Under the pieces are notes generated by a model. The model was not told where the DNA came from and did no database searches. It saw only the letters and a list, made by a program, of their open reading frames with translations. A stretch of 64,000 bases of DNA from assembly GCA_900553815.1 (NCBI GenBank), contig USEY01000006.1:20972-84971 (forward strand), given 5' to 3'. The translations under genes and the position numbers were made by a program. Every line of letters starts with the position of its first letter. Within the stretch, counting starts at the first letter, position 1. This DNA comes from an uncultured Bacteroides sp. (lineage in GTDB: Bacteria; Bacteroidota; Bacteroidia; Bacteroidales; Bacteroidaceae). Positions 36,233 to 46,600 of the stretch are shown piece after piece.

Positions 36233-36240
36233 CAAAGGTA
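36233..36240 (-). promoter_or_regulatory. Predicted DUF5063 operon promoter, -7 box
   Basis: Minus-strand TACCTTTG followed by CGCACC, matching TAnnTTTG, about 100 bp upstream of the start. Confidence 0.55.
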
Positions 36241-36282
36241 CGAAAAAGGTTTGAATGCATTATGGCATAAGCTTTTTTTTGT

Positions 36283-36290
36283 TACTTTTG
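36283..36290 (+). promoter_or_regulatory. Predicted ftsK operon promoter, -7 box
   Basis: TACTTTTG followed by CGCTGC, 31 bp before the ftsK start and divergent from the DUF5063 box. Confidence 0.6.
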
Positions 36291-36321
36291 CGCTGCACAA
36301 GGAATTAACGAATACAGTTTT

Positions 36322-38853
36322 ATGACAAAGAAAAATGTAACTTCAGATACGGAACCTTCTCTCTCTCTGTTTGGGAAGATTGCCTGTTTTTTTAAAAGTG
36401 AAACCGTTCACTTCATCATAGGGCTTGTCTTGGTCATTTTCTCCGTCTATTTGCTGCTGGCATTCTCGTCGTTCTTTTTTACCGGGGCGGCTGACCAGAG
36501 CATCATTGATGCAGGCAATGCCCAGGAGTTGGCTTCGACCAATAATGGCGTGAAGAATTATGCCGGTTCGCGTGGCGCGCAGCTGGCTGACTATTTGATA
36601 AACGATTGCTTTGGCATTTCGTCTTTCTTCATTTTGGTATTTCTGGCCATGGCCGGTTTGAAGTTGATGCGTGTACGCAAGGTGCGCCTATGGCGATGGT
36701 TCATCGGTTGCTCGCTGCTGCTGATATGGTTCTCCATCTTCTTTGGCTTCGTGTTTGTCGACCAGTATAAGGATTCGTTTATCTATCTGGGAGGTATGCA
36801 CGGCTATAATGTCAGCAATTGGCTGGTGTCGCAAGTCGGTGTGCCAGGTGTGTGGATGATTCTGCTTCTTACGGCTATTTGCTTCTTCATTTACTTCAGT
36901 GCACGTACTATTATCTGGTTGCGCGGGTTGTTTGCATTGAACTTCCTGAAGCGTAAGAAAGCCCAGCCTCAATCAGCAGAAGGAAAAGTGCCGGCAGACT
37001 TTACCAGGTCGTGGACGGCAGAAGAGAAACCCGCTGCACGCAAGAGCAAAAAGGACGACAAACCGGTAAATAGGGCAGAGGAGCGCGAGGAGAAGAAAGA
37101 GGAAACGCCGGAAGTGTCTGAGAACGACAATGAAAGTCCTGCGCAGGAACTGGAGCTGGACCTGACGGACGACAACCATAAATATGCCGAAGCAGGCAGA
37201 AAAAAGGGTGAAGACGATGTGACCATGACCATTGAGACGCCTGAGCCGGAAGTGATTTCGCCCGCCGAGGAAAAGAAACTGGCAAAGGAACCCGGTTTTG
37301 AAGTGGAGTCCAATGATGACGAAGAGTATGAAGGCCCGGAGAAAGAGCCGTATAATCCGCGACTTGACCTGGAGAACTACCACTTTCCCACGCTCGACCT
37401 GATGAAGCACTATGACAATGCCGAGCCGACCATCGACATGGATGAGCAGAAGGCTAACAAGGATAAAATCGTCAGCACGCTGCGCAGCTTCGGCATTGAG
37501 ATTAACTCCATCAAGGCGACTGTAGGTCCTACCGTAACGCTGTATGAGATAACACCGGAGCAGGGTGTGCGTATCTCCAAGATACGCGGACTGGAAGACG
37601 ACATTGCACTTAGCCTGTCGGCGCTGGGTATCCGTATCATTGCGCCTATACCGGGTAAAGGTACCATCGGTATAGAAGTGCCTAATTCCAATCCGAAGAT
37701 TGTATCGGGGCAGAGCATCATAGGCAGCAAGAAGTTCCAGGAATCTACCTATGACTTGCCCATTGCCTTAGGAAAGACCATTACCAACGAGGTGTTCATG
37801 GTGGACCTTTGCAAGATGCCACACGTGTTGGTGGCCGGTGCTACCGGACAGGGAAAGTCTGTCGGCTTGAACGCCATCATCACCTCATTGCTGTATAAAA
37901 AGCATCCGGCAGAGCTGAAGTTCGTGCTGGTTGACCCCAAGAAAGTAGAGTTCAGTATTTACTCCGTGATAGAGCATCACTTCCTTGCCAAGCTGCCCGA
38001 TGAAGCCGAGCCTATCATTACAGACGTGACTAAGGTTGTGCAGACGTTGAACTCGTTGTGTGTGGAAATGGATACGCGCTATGACTTGCTGAAGGCTGCA
38101 CACGTGCGCAACATCAAGGAATATAACGAGAAATTCATCAACAGAAAGCTGAATCCCGAAAAGGGGCACAAGTTCATGCCATATATTGTGGTTGTCATCG
38201 ACGAGTTCGGCGACCTGATAATGACCGCAGGCAAGGACGTAGAGCTGCCTATTGCCCGTATCGCCCAGCTGGCACGTGCCGTGGGTATCCACATGATTAT
38301 AGCAACGCAGCGTCCTACCACCAACATCATTACCGGTACCATCAAGGCCAACTTCCCGGCGCGTATTGCTTTCCGCGTATCGGCCATGGTAGACTCGCGT
38401 ACCATCCTCGACCGACCGGGAGCCAATCAGCTGATAGGCCGCGGCGATATGCTGTTCCTGCAGGGTGCGGACCCGGTACGTGTGCAGTGTGCATTCATTG
38501 ACACGCCCGAGGTGGCTGAGATAACGAAGTTCATAGCCCGCCAGCAAGGCTATCCTACTGCCTTCTACCTGCCGGAGTACGTGGATGAGAATGCAGGTAG
38601 CGACCTGGGCGACGTGGACATGGGAAGGCTTGACCCGCTGTTCGAAGATGCTGCCCGACTGGTTGTAGTGCACCAACAAGGCTCGACGTCGCTGATTCAG
38701 CGCAAGTTCTCCATCGGTTACAACCGCGCAGGGCGCATCATGGACCAGCTGGAGAAAGCTGGTATCGTTGGCCCCACACAGGGAAGCAAGCCGCGTGAGG
38801 TGTGCTGCGTAGACGAAATAGACCTGGAGAACCGTCTGAGCAATCTGCAATAA
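36322..38853 (+). CDS. ftsK: DNA translocase FtsK
   Basis: This 843-residue protein has four predicted membrane helices in residues 30-200, a charged Lys/Glu-rich linker (about 210-360) and the motor domain. Walker A is GATGQGKS at about 505-513 and Walker B is VVVIDEFGDLI at about 622. A C-terminal gamma winged helix (FSIGYNRAGRIMDQLEKAGI) reads polar DNA sequences in known FtsK proteins. It pumps chromosomal DNA through the division septum. It leads an operon with the LolA-like gene (22-bp gap) and trxB (26-bp gap). Confidence 0.96.
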   Translation: MTKKNVTSDTEPSLSLFGKIACFFKSETVHFIIGLVLVIFSVYLLLAFSSFFFTGAADQSIIDAGNAQELASTNNGVKNYAGSRGAQLADYLINDCFGISSFFILVFLAMAGLKLMRVRKVRLWRWFIGCSLLLIWFSIFFGFVFVDQYKDSFIYLGGMHGYNVSNWLVSQVGVPGVWMILLLTAICFFIYFSARTIIWLRGLFALNFLKRKKAQPQSAEGKVPADFTRSWTAEEKPAARKSKKDDKPVNRAEEREEKKEETPEVSENDNESPAQELELDLTDDNHKYAEAGRKKGEDDVTMTIETPEPEVISPAEEKKLAKEPGFEVESNDDEEYEGPEKEPYNPRLDLENYHFPTLDLMKHYDNAEPTIDMDEQKANKDKIVSTLRSFGIEINSIKATVGPTVTLYEITPEQGVRISKIRGLEDDIALSLSALGIRIIAPIPGKGTIGIEVPNSNPKIVSGQSIIGSKKFQESTYDLPIALGKTITNEVFMVDLCKMPHVLVAGATGQGKSVGLNAIITSLLYKKHPAELKFVLVDPKKVEFSIYSVIEHHFLAKLPDEAEPIITDVTKVVQTLNSLCVEMDTRYDLLKAAHVRNIKEYNEKFINRKLNPEKGHKFMPYIVVVIDEFGDLIMTAGKDVELPIARIAQLARAVGIHMIIATQRPTTNIITGTIKANFPARIAFRVSAMVDSRTILDRPGANQLIGRGDMLFLQGADPVRVQCAFIDTPEVAEITKFIARQQGYPTAFYLPEYVDENAGSDLGDVDMGRLDPLFEDAARLVVVHQQGSTSLIQRKFSIGYNRAGRIMDQLEKAGIVGPTQGSKPREVCCVDEIDLENRLSNLQ

Positions 38854-38875
38854 GACGGCTCCTATATCCTGAACT

Positions 38876-39505
38876 ATGATGGTGAAGATGAAAAATCAAA
38901 TGCGTTACTGGTGCTTTTGCCTGTTGTGCTGTGTGGTGCTGCCTCTCGCGGCACAGCCTGATGCAAAGGCCATACTCGACCGTACTGCCGCCGCCTTCCG
39001 TGCTACCGGAGGAGTGAAGGCGGAGTTTACCATCCGTACACAAGACGGCAGCACCGCCGGCACACTGAGACTGAAAGGCGACAAGTTCCTGCTGGAAACG
39101 GACGGCATCACCACCTGGTTTGACGGGCGCACGCAGTGGAGCTACCTGGCATCTACCGACGAAGTGAACATATCCGAGCCTACACCCGAAGAGCTGCGCG
39201 ACATCAATCCCTATACATTATTATATATATACAAGCAAGGCTATACCTGGCAGATGGGCACGGGTGCGGGAAACTACTACGAGGTAGTGCTGAACGCCAT
39301 CCGACGCGATGAGCACTTGCAGCGCATCGTTTTGCGTGTGCGCAAGGACAATTACCAGCCACTGCGTATCGAGGTGAAGGGCAGCGGCGGCGAACACTCC
39401 GTTGTGACCATAAACAAATATGCCACCGGGCTGAACCATTCGGATGCCCTGTTTGTTTTCGACAAAAAGAAATATCCCACGGCCGAAGTCGTGGACTTGA
39501 GATAG
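38876..39505 (+). CDS. LolA-like periplasmic protein
   Basis: This 209-residue protein has an N-terminal signal peptide (CFCLLCCVVLPLAAQ). Its mature sequence fits the LolA/LolB half-barrel: AKAILDRTAAAFRATGGVKAEFTI, GTLRLKGDKFLLETDGITTWFDGRTQWSY, and a C-terminal PLRIEVKG strand region. LolA carries lipoproteins from the inner to the outer membrane; this relative may do the same or bind lipid otherwise. It lies within the ftsK-trxB operon, a common arrangement in Bacteroides. Confidence 0.85.
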   Translation: MMVKMKNQMRYWCFCLLCCVVLPLAAQPDAKAILDRTAAAFRATGGVKAEFTIRTQDGSTAGTLRLKGDKFLLETDGITTWFDGRTQWSYLASTDEVNISEPTPEELRDINPYTLLYIYKQGYTWQMGTGAGNYYEVVLNAIRRDEHLQRIVLRVRKDNYQPLRIEVKGSGGEHSVVTINKYATGLNHSDALFVFDKKKYPTAEVVDLR

Positions 39506-39531
39506 TATTAACTACAATATAACCTACAGAT

Positions 39532-40479
39532 ATGGAAACAGAAAGAGTAAAGTGCCTGATTATAGGCTCAGGCCCGGCCGGATATACGGCCGCCATCTAT
39601 GCCGGACGCGCCAATCTGGCACCGGTCCTCTACGAAGGCTTGCAGCCGGGCGGACAGCTGACCACCACCACCGACGTGGAAAACTTCCCGGGCTATCCCG
39701 AAGGCATCAGCGGCCCCCAACTGATGGACGACCTGCGCAAGCAGGCTGCACGCTTCGGTGCTGACCTGCGCTTTGGCGTGGCTACGGCCGCCGACCTCAG
39801 CCAGGCTCCCTACCGCATAACCATTGACGACGAGAAGGTGGTGGAAGCCGACTCGCTCATCATTGCCACCGGAGCCACGGCCAAATACCTGGGCTTGGAA
39901 GACGAAAAGAAATATGCCGGCATTGGCGTCAGCGCCTGTGCCACGTGCGACGGCTTCTTCTACCGCAAGAAAGTGGTAGCCGTAGTGGGCGGCGGCGACA
40001 CGGCCTGCGAGGAGGCCACCTACCTGGCCAGCCTGGCATCGAAAGTATACCTGATTGTGCGCAAGCCCTATCTGCGTGCCTCACAGATCATGCAGGAGCG
40101 CGTGCTGAATAACGAGAAAATCGAAGTCCTGTTTGAGCACAATGCCGTAGGCCTCTACGGCGAGGGAGGTGTGGAAGGCGTCCATCTGGTAAAGCGCATG
40201 GGCCAGCCCGACGAGGAGCGCTATGACAAGGCCATCGACGGCTTCTTCCTGGCTATCGGCCATCAGCCTAACTCTGACATCTTCAAACCATACCTGCAGA
40301 CCGACGAAACGGGCTATATTCAGACCGAAGCAGGCACGCCGCGCACCAACGTGCCGGGCGTATTTGCCGCCGGCGACGTGGCCGACCCGCACTATCGTCA
40401 GGCCATCACTGCCGCAGCCAGTGGATGCAAGGCCGCCATCGAGGCCGAGCGCTACCTGCTGGCACAGGGACTGAAATAA
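39532..40479 (+). CDS. trxB: Thioredoxin-disulfide reductase
   Basis: This 315-residue flavoenzyme transfers electrons from NADPH to thioredoxin. It has an FAD loop GSGPAGYTAAIYAGRA at the N-terminus, the redox-active CATC pair at about residues 135-138, the NADPH loop VVGGGDTACEEATYLA and the C-terminal FAD motif GVFAAGDVADPHYRQ. Last gene of the ftsK operon, followed by a terminator. Confidence 0.96.
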   Translation: METERVKCLIIGSGPAGYTAAIYAGRANLAPVLYEGLQPGGQLTTTTDVENFPGYPEGISGPQLMDDLRKQAARFGADLRFGVATAADLSQAPYRITIDDEKVVEADSLIIATGATAKYLGLEDEKKYAGIGVSACATCDGFFYRKKVVAVVGGGDTACEEATYLASLASKVYLIVRKPYLRASQIMQERVLNNEKIEVLFEHNAVGLYGEGGVEGVHLVKRMGQPDEERYDKAIDGFFLAIGHQPNSDIFKPYLQTDETGYIQTEAGTPRTNVPGVFAAGDVADPHYRQAITAAASGCKAAIEAERYLLAQGLK

Positions 40480-40501
40480 GCCAGCCCGGCCCAGCCATAA
40501 G

Positions 40502-40556
40502 GAGTGGCAAGCCGCCAGCCATGAGACCATCGTGGCGGGCAGCCTGCCACTCTTTT
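40502..40556 (+). terminator. trxB terminator
   Basis: Outer arms GAGTGGCA (40502-40509) and TGCCACTC (40545-40552) with an inner paired GCC..GGC segment, then TTTT. Confidence 0.75.
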
Positions 40557-40860
40557 CATGTCCAGCCGCCACGGGGCGCGTTTGTTCCATACGTAACCGA
40601 TATTGTCCTTTCTGTCAGCCGTCCGCCATATAGACCCCTTTGGACGAAGAATAGGACACCGGCGTCTGACCGGAAATGCTTTCCTTTGCACCGCATACTA
40701 AATCTAAACTCATTGTCTACTATCAGGAGATGCGGCAGGGAAGGCGTTCTTATCATCATCCAATATCGTGAATATAAAAATTATTTGTTCTTACCGTGCC
40801 GTCTTTCTGCACCGCTCTCCTGATTTCTTTTCCATTCTTGGGGCATTCCAGCTATTTTTC
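40557..40860. other. Intergenic, nothing recognised
   Basis: Between the trxB terminator and the promoter of the M24 peptidase. No gene or clear repeat. Confidence 0.5.
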
Positions 40861-40862
40861 CG

Positions 40863-40870
40863 TAAGTTTG
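40863..40870 (+). promoter_or_regulatory. Predicted M24 peptidase promoter, -7 box
   Basis: TAAGTTTG followed by TAGCC, 28 bp before the start codon, matching TAnnTTTG. Confidence 0.6.
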
Positions 40871-40897
40871 TAGCCGGAATCATAAGAACGTAAGAAT

Positions 40898-42061
40898 ATG
40901 CTATTACCCGAACTGAAACAGAGACGCGACAAAATACGCGTACTCATGGCGCAGCAGGGCATCGATGCCGCCCTGTTTACGTGCAACGTGAATTTGATTT
41001 ATACCTACGGCCAGGTGGTGAGCGGATACCTCTACTTGCCGCTCAACGACCCGGCCCGACTCTTCATTAAACGGCCCAACAACATCGAGGGCGAACATAT
41101 ACGCCCCATCCGCAAGCCCGAACAGCTGCCCGACCTGCTGACCGAGCAGGGCTTGCCGCTGCCCCAGCGCCTGATGCTGGAGGGCGATGAGCTGTCGTTC
41201 AACGAATACCGTCGCCTGGCCGCCTGCTTCCCGTCGGCCGAGGTACTGCCCTGCGGCAGCGCACTGGTGAGACAGGCACGCAGCGTGAAGACCAAGCTGG
41301 AGATTGAACTTTTCCGCCGTTCCGGTCTGGCACACGCCAAGGCCTACGCCCAGATACCTGCAGTCTACCGTCCGGGCATGACCGACCGCGAGCTCTCCAT
41401 CGAGATAGAGCGACTGATGCGCCTTGAAGGCAACTTGGGCATCTTCCGCGTATTCGGTCAGAGCATGGAGATATTCATGGGAAGCCTGCTGGCCGGCGAC
41501 AACGCAGCCGCACCCTCGCCCTACGACTTTGCCCTGGGCGGCGAAGGCATGGACCCCGCACTGCCGGGCGGAGCCAACAATACGCCCCTGCAGGAAGGGC
41601 AGAGCCTGATGGTGGACCTGGGCGGTAACTTCTACGGATACATGGGCGACATGAGCCGCGTCTTCTCCATAGGCCGCTTGCCGCAGCAAGCCTACGACGC
41701 CCACCAGCTGTGCCTGGACATTCAAGACGCCATAGCCGACATGGCACGACCGGGCGTGGTGTGCGAAGACCTCTACAATAAGGCCATCGACATGGTGACA
41801 CGGGCCGGCATGGCCGACTACTTCATGGGTGTGGGACAGAAAGCCAAGTTCATCGGTCACGGCATAGGACTGGAAATCAACGAGGCTCCCGTCATTGCTC
41901 CCCGCATGAAGCAGGAGTTGGAGCCCGGCATGGTATTCGCCCTCGAACCCAAGATTGTGCTGCCGGGCGTAGGCCCCGTGGGCATTGAAAACTCGTGGGC
42001 AGTCGGTGCCGAAGGGCTGGAGAAGCTGACCATCTGCGAAGAGTCCATCATAGAACTCTAA
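40898..42061 (+). CDS. M24-family metallopeptidase (Xaa-Pro aminopeptidase-like)
   Basis: This 387-residue protein has an N-terminal creatinase-like domain (about 1-140) and a C-terminal pita-bread domain with M24 metal ligands. These are Asp residues in LMVDLGGNFYGYMGDMSR, His in FIGHGIGLEINEAPV, Glu in GMVFALEPKI and Glu in GIENSW. Such enzymes remove N-terminal residues next to proline; the exact substrate is unproven. Monocistronic, with its own promoter and terminator. Confidence 0.9.
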   Translation: MLLPELKQRRDKIRVLMAQQGIDAALFTCNVNLIYTYGQVVSGYLYLPLNDPARLFIKRPNNIEGEHIRPIRKPEQLPDLLTEQGLPLPQRLMLEGDELSFNEYRRLAACFPSAEVLPCGSALVRQARSVKTKLEIELFRRSGLAHAKAYAQIPAVYRPGMTDRELSIEIERLMRLEGNLGIFRVFGQSMEIFMGSLLAGDNAAAPSPYDFALGGEGMDPALPGGANNTPLQEGQSLMVDLGGNFYGYMGDMSRVFSIGRLPQQAYDAHQLCLDIQDAIADMARPGVVCEDLYNKAIDMVTRAGMADYFMGVGQKAKFIGHGIGLEINEAPVIAPRMKQELEPGMVFALEPKIVLPGVGPVGIENSWAVGAEGLEKLTICEESIIEL

Positions 42062-42079
42062 GTACTCCCGTACAACATT

Positions 42080-42131
42080 AGCGGGTGAAACGGATTGAAT
42101 CGGAAATCAATCTGTTTCACCCGCTTTCTTT
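42080..42131 (+). terminator. M24 peptidase terminator
   Basis: Nineteen-bp arms at 42080-42098 and 42107-42125 (AGCGGGTGAAAC / GTTTCACCCGCT at the base, one mismatch) with an 8-nt loop, followed by TTCTTT. Confidence 0.85.
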
Positions 42132-42159
42132 ATGCGTGGAAAATTGGGCGTACAGGGAG

Positions 42160-42330
42160 GTAAAACTACGCCTTGATGCCGTTAAAACTGCGTAACTACG
42201 TCGTTAAAACTGCGTAACTACGCCGTTGAAAATGCGTAACTATGTTGTTGAAACTGCGTAACTACGCGTTTTTAACGACGTCTTTACGCGTTTTCAACGA
42301 CATAGTTACGCAGTTTTTACCACGTCCATG
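42160..42330. repeat. 22-bp tandem array B1 with orientation switch
   Basis: The GCGTAAC element recurs at 42190, 42212, 42234 and 42256, exactly 22 bp apart, in units like GTTAAAACTGCGTAACTACG. After 42262 the units appear in reverse complement (ACGC at 42264, 42286 and 42308, again 22 bp apart). The block is thus a large imperfect palindrome. It lies between convergent genes, after the M24 terminator. Confidence 0.88.
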
Positions 42331-42439
42331 CCCCTTTTCCGGCCGGTCTGCTGATATTGATTGTAACCTGATGATTTATAGTTATTTATGTAGCGAGCCT
42401 TTGCCATTTTGCTATGACATACTTGGGGCTGTCCATAGA

Positions 42440-42612
42440 GGACGCTGAAACGGGGTATACGAGTCGTTAAAAACGGACGTTCACGTAGTTTTAACGACAC
42501 GTATACATAGTTCCAAACGCGTATATACGTATTTTCAACGGCGTATATACGCAGTTATAAACGCGTATATATGTATTTTCAACTACGTATATACGCAGGT
42601 TCATTCCCTTAT
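42440..42612. repeat. 22-bp tandem array B2
   Basis: About seven units follow a pattern like GTATATACGYAKTT..AAC. GTATAT elements start at 42521, 42543, 42565 and 42587, and the tAGTT-like element recurs at 42486, 42508, 42530, 42552, 42574 and 42596. It is related to B1 in places (AACGACAC..) and ends about 20 bp before the stop of the minus-strand hypothetical gene. Confidence 0.85.
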
Positions 42613-42631
42613 CCTGTCACATTTTTCTCCG

Positions 42632-43627
42632 TCAGTCTCCCTCATAATATTCCCCCAAGTAGAAACGGCAAAGGAAGTCCCAGTTGTCGAGCAGCAGTTG
42701 ACGGCCGTTGGCAAAGGGCAGGGCGGCGTCGGGCAACAGGCCATGAGCCATGGCATACTTCAGGAGGTCGAACGGGCACGCCCCAGGCTCGCAGAAGAGA
42801 CGGTAGGCTTCGCGTTGGGCACGCTCACTGCTGTAGGCTTCGTTTCGCTCGTCGCTAAACGCAAAGCCCACCTCGGGCGCCAGCAGCATGCCCTTGGCGT
42901 TGGCATAGACCACAAAACTGTCGGCTTCGGCCAGGTCGGCAAAGGTGGCCTCGGGCGTATCGCGCCATTGCAAAACGTCCACAAAGAAGCGTTTCAACTG
43001 TCCGTAGGTGGGGAAGTAGAGCAACTCGTGCCCGCCACTGTGGGCCAGGCAGCGGGCTGCGTCGGAGTCAGGTCGTGCCAGTGCGGCAGGGCCGGGCAGT
43101 GGCGACGAGACTATTTGCAGTTGCTGTGGCGAGAGGAACCAGCCGGAGCCGGATGGCAGGGGAGCGATGGGCGCCTGCTCGAAAGCTTCGTCCATCAAGG
43201 CATATATTTCCTGCGCCAGGCCGAGCAGTTGCGGCTGGAAAGGGTCGCAGATGGTATAGCTTCCGGCCTGTTTGCCTTCGGGCACTGACTTGACCCGCCA
43301 CAGCACCAGGCACACGTCTTCCGGGTTTATCTCATCGTCCACATAGTCTGCGCCGCAGTGGTAGAAGGGCAGGGGCCTGCCATAGAGTGCACGATAGGCG
43401 TCGGCAAACGCCTTCCAGCCGCCCTGTTGCCCGATGGCGTCTTGCAGGTAGCAGGCCAGCATCAGGGCGGCACGGGCAGCCTGGGCGCGGTCGTCAATGA
43501 AAGGTGAGGCTTCCAGCCGGGGCAGCAGGCGGTGGGCAAAGTCCAGGTACCAGTTGTCGGTGGGGCAGGGGCGCGGGCGTTGGTTGGCCTGTCGCCAGTC
43601 GTTCAGGGTCATGAGGTTGGTTTTCAT
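42632..43627 (-). CDS. Hypothetical protein downstream of sprA
   Basis: I do not recognise this 331-residue protein. It has no signal peptide or membrane helix. It contains many Trp, Tyr and Phe residues and motif-like segments DNWYLDFAHRLLPRL, YHCGADYVDDEINPEDVCLVLWR and FLCRFYLGEYYEGD. It appears soluble and cytoplasmic. The frame has strong Bacteroides codon usage and starts only 18 bp after the sprA stop, so it is likely the third gene of the ruvA-sprA operon. Confidence 0.8.
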   Translation of the reverse strand: MKTNLMTLNDWRQANQRPRPCPTDNWYLDFAHRLLPRLEASPFIDDRAQAARAALMLACYLQDAIGQQGGWKAFADAYRALYGRPLPFYHCGADYVDDEINPEDVCLVLWRVKSVPEGKQAGSYTICDPFQPQLLGLAQEIYALMDEAFEQAPIAPLPSGSGWFLSPQQLQIVSSPLPGPAALARPDSDAARCLAHSGGHELLYFPTYGQLKRFFVDVLQWRDTPEATFADLAEADSFVVYANAKGMLLAPEVGFAFSDERNEAYSSERAQREAYRLFCEPGACPFDLLKYAMAHGLLPDAALPFANGRQLLLDNWDFLCRFYLGEYYEGD

Positions 43628-43645
43628 ATCTTCTATATCTGTCTG

Positions 43646-46600
43646 TTATCGGTTGAGCGAGAATTTGAGCGTGACACCAAAGTCGGACGTCACTACCGGA
43701 TAGGAGCTCGACGAGATGAGCGGCGTGTCTTGCTGACGGTCATAGTAGAGGCGCAGGGTCAGCATGCGGCTCAGGTTGTAGTCGGCCGTGCACAAGATTT
43801 TCAGCGCACGGTTGCCCGTCGTGGCCTGCGTCAGGCCCGTCTGTATGTCGCGGCACAGGGCCGACTGGCTGCGCAGCGACACGTCGGCACGCAGGGTCAG
43901 GTCGTTGGTCACCAGCGACTTGCTGTTTTTCACATTGCGCCTGCTGCCGCCTATGCGGAAGTTGTTTATCTTGTATCCCAGCCCCAGCACGAGGTCGTCA
44001 GAACTTGTCTCCACAATCTGCAACGCCGTAGTGCTCAGTGTCAGCACCCTGGTCTTGCGATACTCGGCCTTGGCCGTCATGCCGTTCTTCAGGCTCAGGT
44101 CGATGCCGAAGAACGGGGCGAACTGTTCGTTGATGGATACCGAGCCGATGTCGAACCGGGTAGAGGGCACGGGGTTGCCGGTCAGGACGTCTTCCACAAA
44201 GCCCAGGTCGCCCATGTAGCTCATGAAGCTTTGGAAGGTGTTGTAGCTGCCCACGCTGTAGGTGCTGCGATAGGCGTGATTCAGGTTGACACTGCGGAAG
44301 TGCTTCTTTACCCACGGGAGCTTGCTCAGGCCGCTGTAGGTGATGCTCCAGTTGGGCATGAGCGACAGCAGGCCGGGCAGCAGGTCCAGCCCCACCTTGC
44401 TGGCGTCGCGGCCGGTGTAGGCTGCCAGGAAGGCGGGTATCATGACGTCGGGCGAGTATCGGTCCACTGTGCCGTTGGCGGGGTCGAATGTCTGTCCGGC
44501 CAGGTTGCTGCCTACGGGGTATTGGGCGCCGGTGTATTGGGCTTCGACACGGTCTCGCACCACGTCGAGGTTGCTGAGGAAACGCTCGAAGCTTTGCGAG
44601 CGGTAGCCGTTGCCGGCGCTGTGGCGTTCGAAGGCCGTGCGGATGCTGATGATGGTCATGCTGAAATTACCGCTGCGTGTTTCGGGGGCATTGTCAAACA
44701 TGAACTGTATCTCGCGGCTGTTGTTGCGGGTCAGCTGGGCGTTGAGGTCTATCTTCAGGTCGCGCAGGGGCTCCACGGTCATGCGCATTTGCAGGTCTTC
44801 TTGTGCGTTGGTGCTGGCTGGGCTCACCACCGAGTCGCTGCCTGCCAGCCATCCCCGCTCCCTGGCGCGGTCTATGTAGCCGTCACCCGTCAGGCCGAAG
44901 GCGAAGTCCAGCCCGGGTGCCATCAGGCCATTATTCTTTTTCTGCCCCAACATGTCGCCTACGCTGGGCAGAAAGCCGGGCAGCGTCATGGCGTAGGAGT
45001 TGCGATAGGAGAAGCTGAAGTTGCGGATGCTCATGGCCAGGCGCGCGGCGTGCTGCCCCAGCTTGTACCAGCGCGTGTCCTCTATGTTGGGGCCGGGGGC
45101 GACAGTCAGCTTGATGCGAACCGTGTCACGGTTCTCTATGCGCAGCGTATTGTTGTCCATCACCTTGTAGCGCAGCTTGTAGTTCTTGCCCTGGTGGCGG
45201 GCTTGCAGGCGCAGGCGGCGGGTGCCGAGGTTGTGACGTATGGTGGTTGTGGTGTCGGGCTTGAGCGTTATCTCCTTGCTGTAGGTCTTGGGCTTCTTGG
45301 CATTGCGCTTGGGCTCGGGCTTGCGGTAGGACGACGAGAAACGGCGGTTCACCTGCTTGAGGTAGGGCACTTTGTTGTACAGCGTTTCCAGGTTGAAGCG
45401 TCCGTTCAGGTCTATGCTGCGCTGGTTGCTGATGGTGTTTCCGGTGTCGGTGCCGTCAGCCAGCAGTACGCCGCGCGCCCAGTTGTAGCTGGAGGCGAAA
45501 CGCGTGTCGGCGCTAATCCAGTCGGTGGCGGGCAGCAGGCTGAAGGGCAGCTTGTAGTTCAGGTTGAAGGTCTGTTGGTAGTCGATGGGCGTGCCGAGCG
45601 AGAGCAGGCTGCGTTTCACCGAGTCTTTCCATTGGGTGTATTCGTCAGGGTACAGTTCCTTGTTCACCACGCCGTAAGGCTCCTCTATCTCGGCGTGCGT
45701 GGCGCTGGTGAAATTCATCTGGAGGTTTTTGGTCAGGTCCCAGCGCAGGGCGAAGTCGCGGTTCCACAGGAATTCCTTGGCGAAGGACACGGGTATTCCC
45801 TCCGTACCGTCGCCGGTGGGCATGCCACTGCTGGCGCCTGCGGTCAGGGCCTCCATGTCGCGCAGCTGCAACTCGTAGTAGTGGCGGCTCAGGTCGGTGT
45901 TGAAGGCAATGCTCTGCGGCAGCCAGTTGATGTCCATCTCTTTCAGCAGCTTGAGCCAGGGCGACTTGCTTTTGATGCCCTTAAAGGGCTCCCAGGGCTT
46001 GTATACGGGCGCGAAGTTATAGCTCATGGAGCCTTGCCAGTCGGTTTCATTCTCGTAGGCGGTGGTGCTGCCTTGGTTGTGCCGCTTGGAGTGCGCGTAG
46101 CTGAAGCTGAAGTTAGCCGGGTCGTAGGGCATGGGCCGTTTGCTTTGTATGCCCAGCCGCATGTTGCTGAGGCTGAAGTTGCGGTAGGTGGTCACTTCGC
46201 GGGCAATGTTCATCAGTGAGTCACGGTCGCGGTCGCTGCTGAGTGCGCTGAGCGCGTCGTCCAGCAGCATGTCCTTGTTCAGCGGGTTGTACTTGGGCGT
46301 GGTCTGCTCCTTGGAGTAGGAGTAGTAGATGGGTGCTGACAGTTTCAGCTGCTTGGGCAGGAAGCGGCCCAGGTCAAAGGAGGTGGCGAAGTTGTATTGC
46401 AGGTAGTCGTCCATCCGGCGCTCGCTCACGCTTTGCTCCAAGCCGCCGAAGCCGGCCGTCTCATAGTGGGCGCCCATGTTTACGGTGGCGACGTCCGACA
46501 GCTGCAAGTTCAGGTTGCTTTGCACGGCCCAGCCTCCCTCTTCATTGAACTCTGTAAGGCGCAGCTCGTTGACCCACACCTCGACGGATTTCGTGGAGCG

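Noticed and set aside
35569-36300. Longer 243-codon form of the DUF5063 gene
   Set aside because: The extra 55 codons include the predicted promoter box; the ATG at 36135 fits better.
42160-42612. CRISPR array
   Set aside because: The units are contiguous and degenerate with no unique spacers, and no cas genes are nearby.
43532-46219. Long plus-strand open frame (895 codons) opposite sprA
   Set aside because: It is antisense to the well-supported sprA frame, has Val/Gly/Ala/His-rich composition typical of reverse reading of Bacteroides genes, and shows no domain or start signal.
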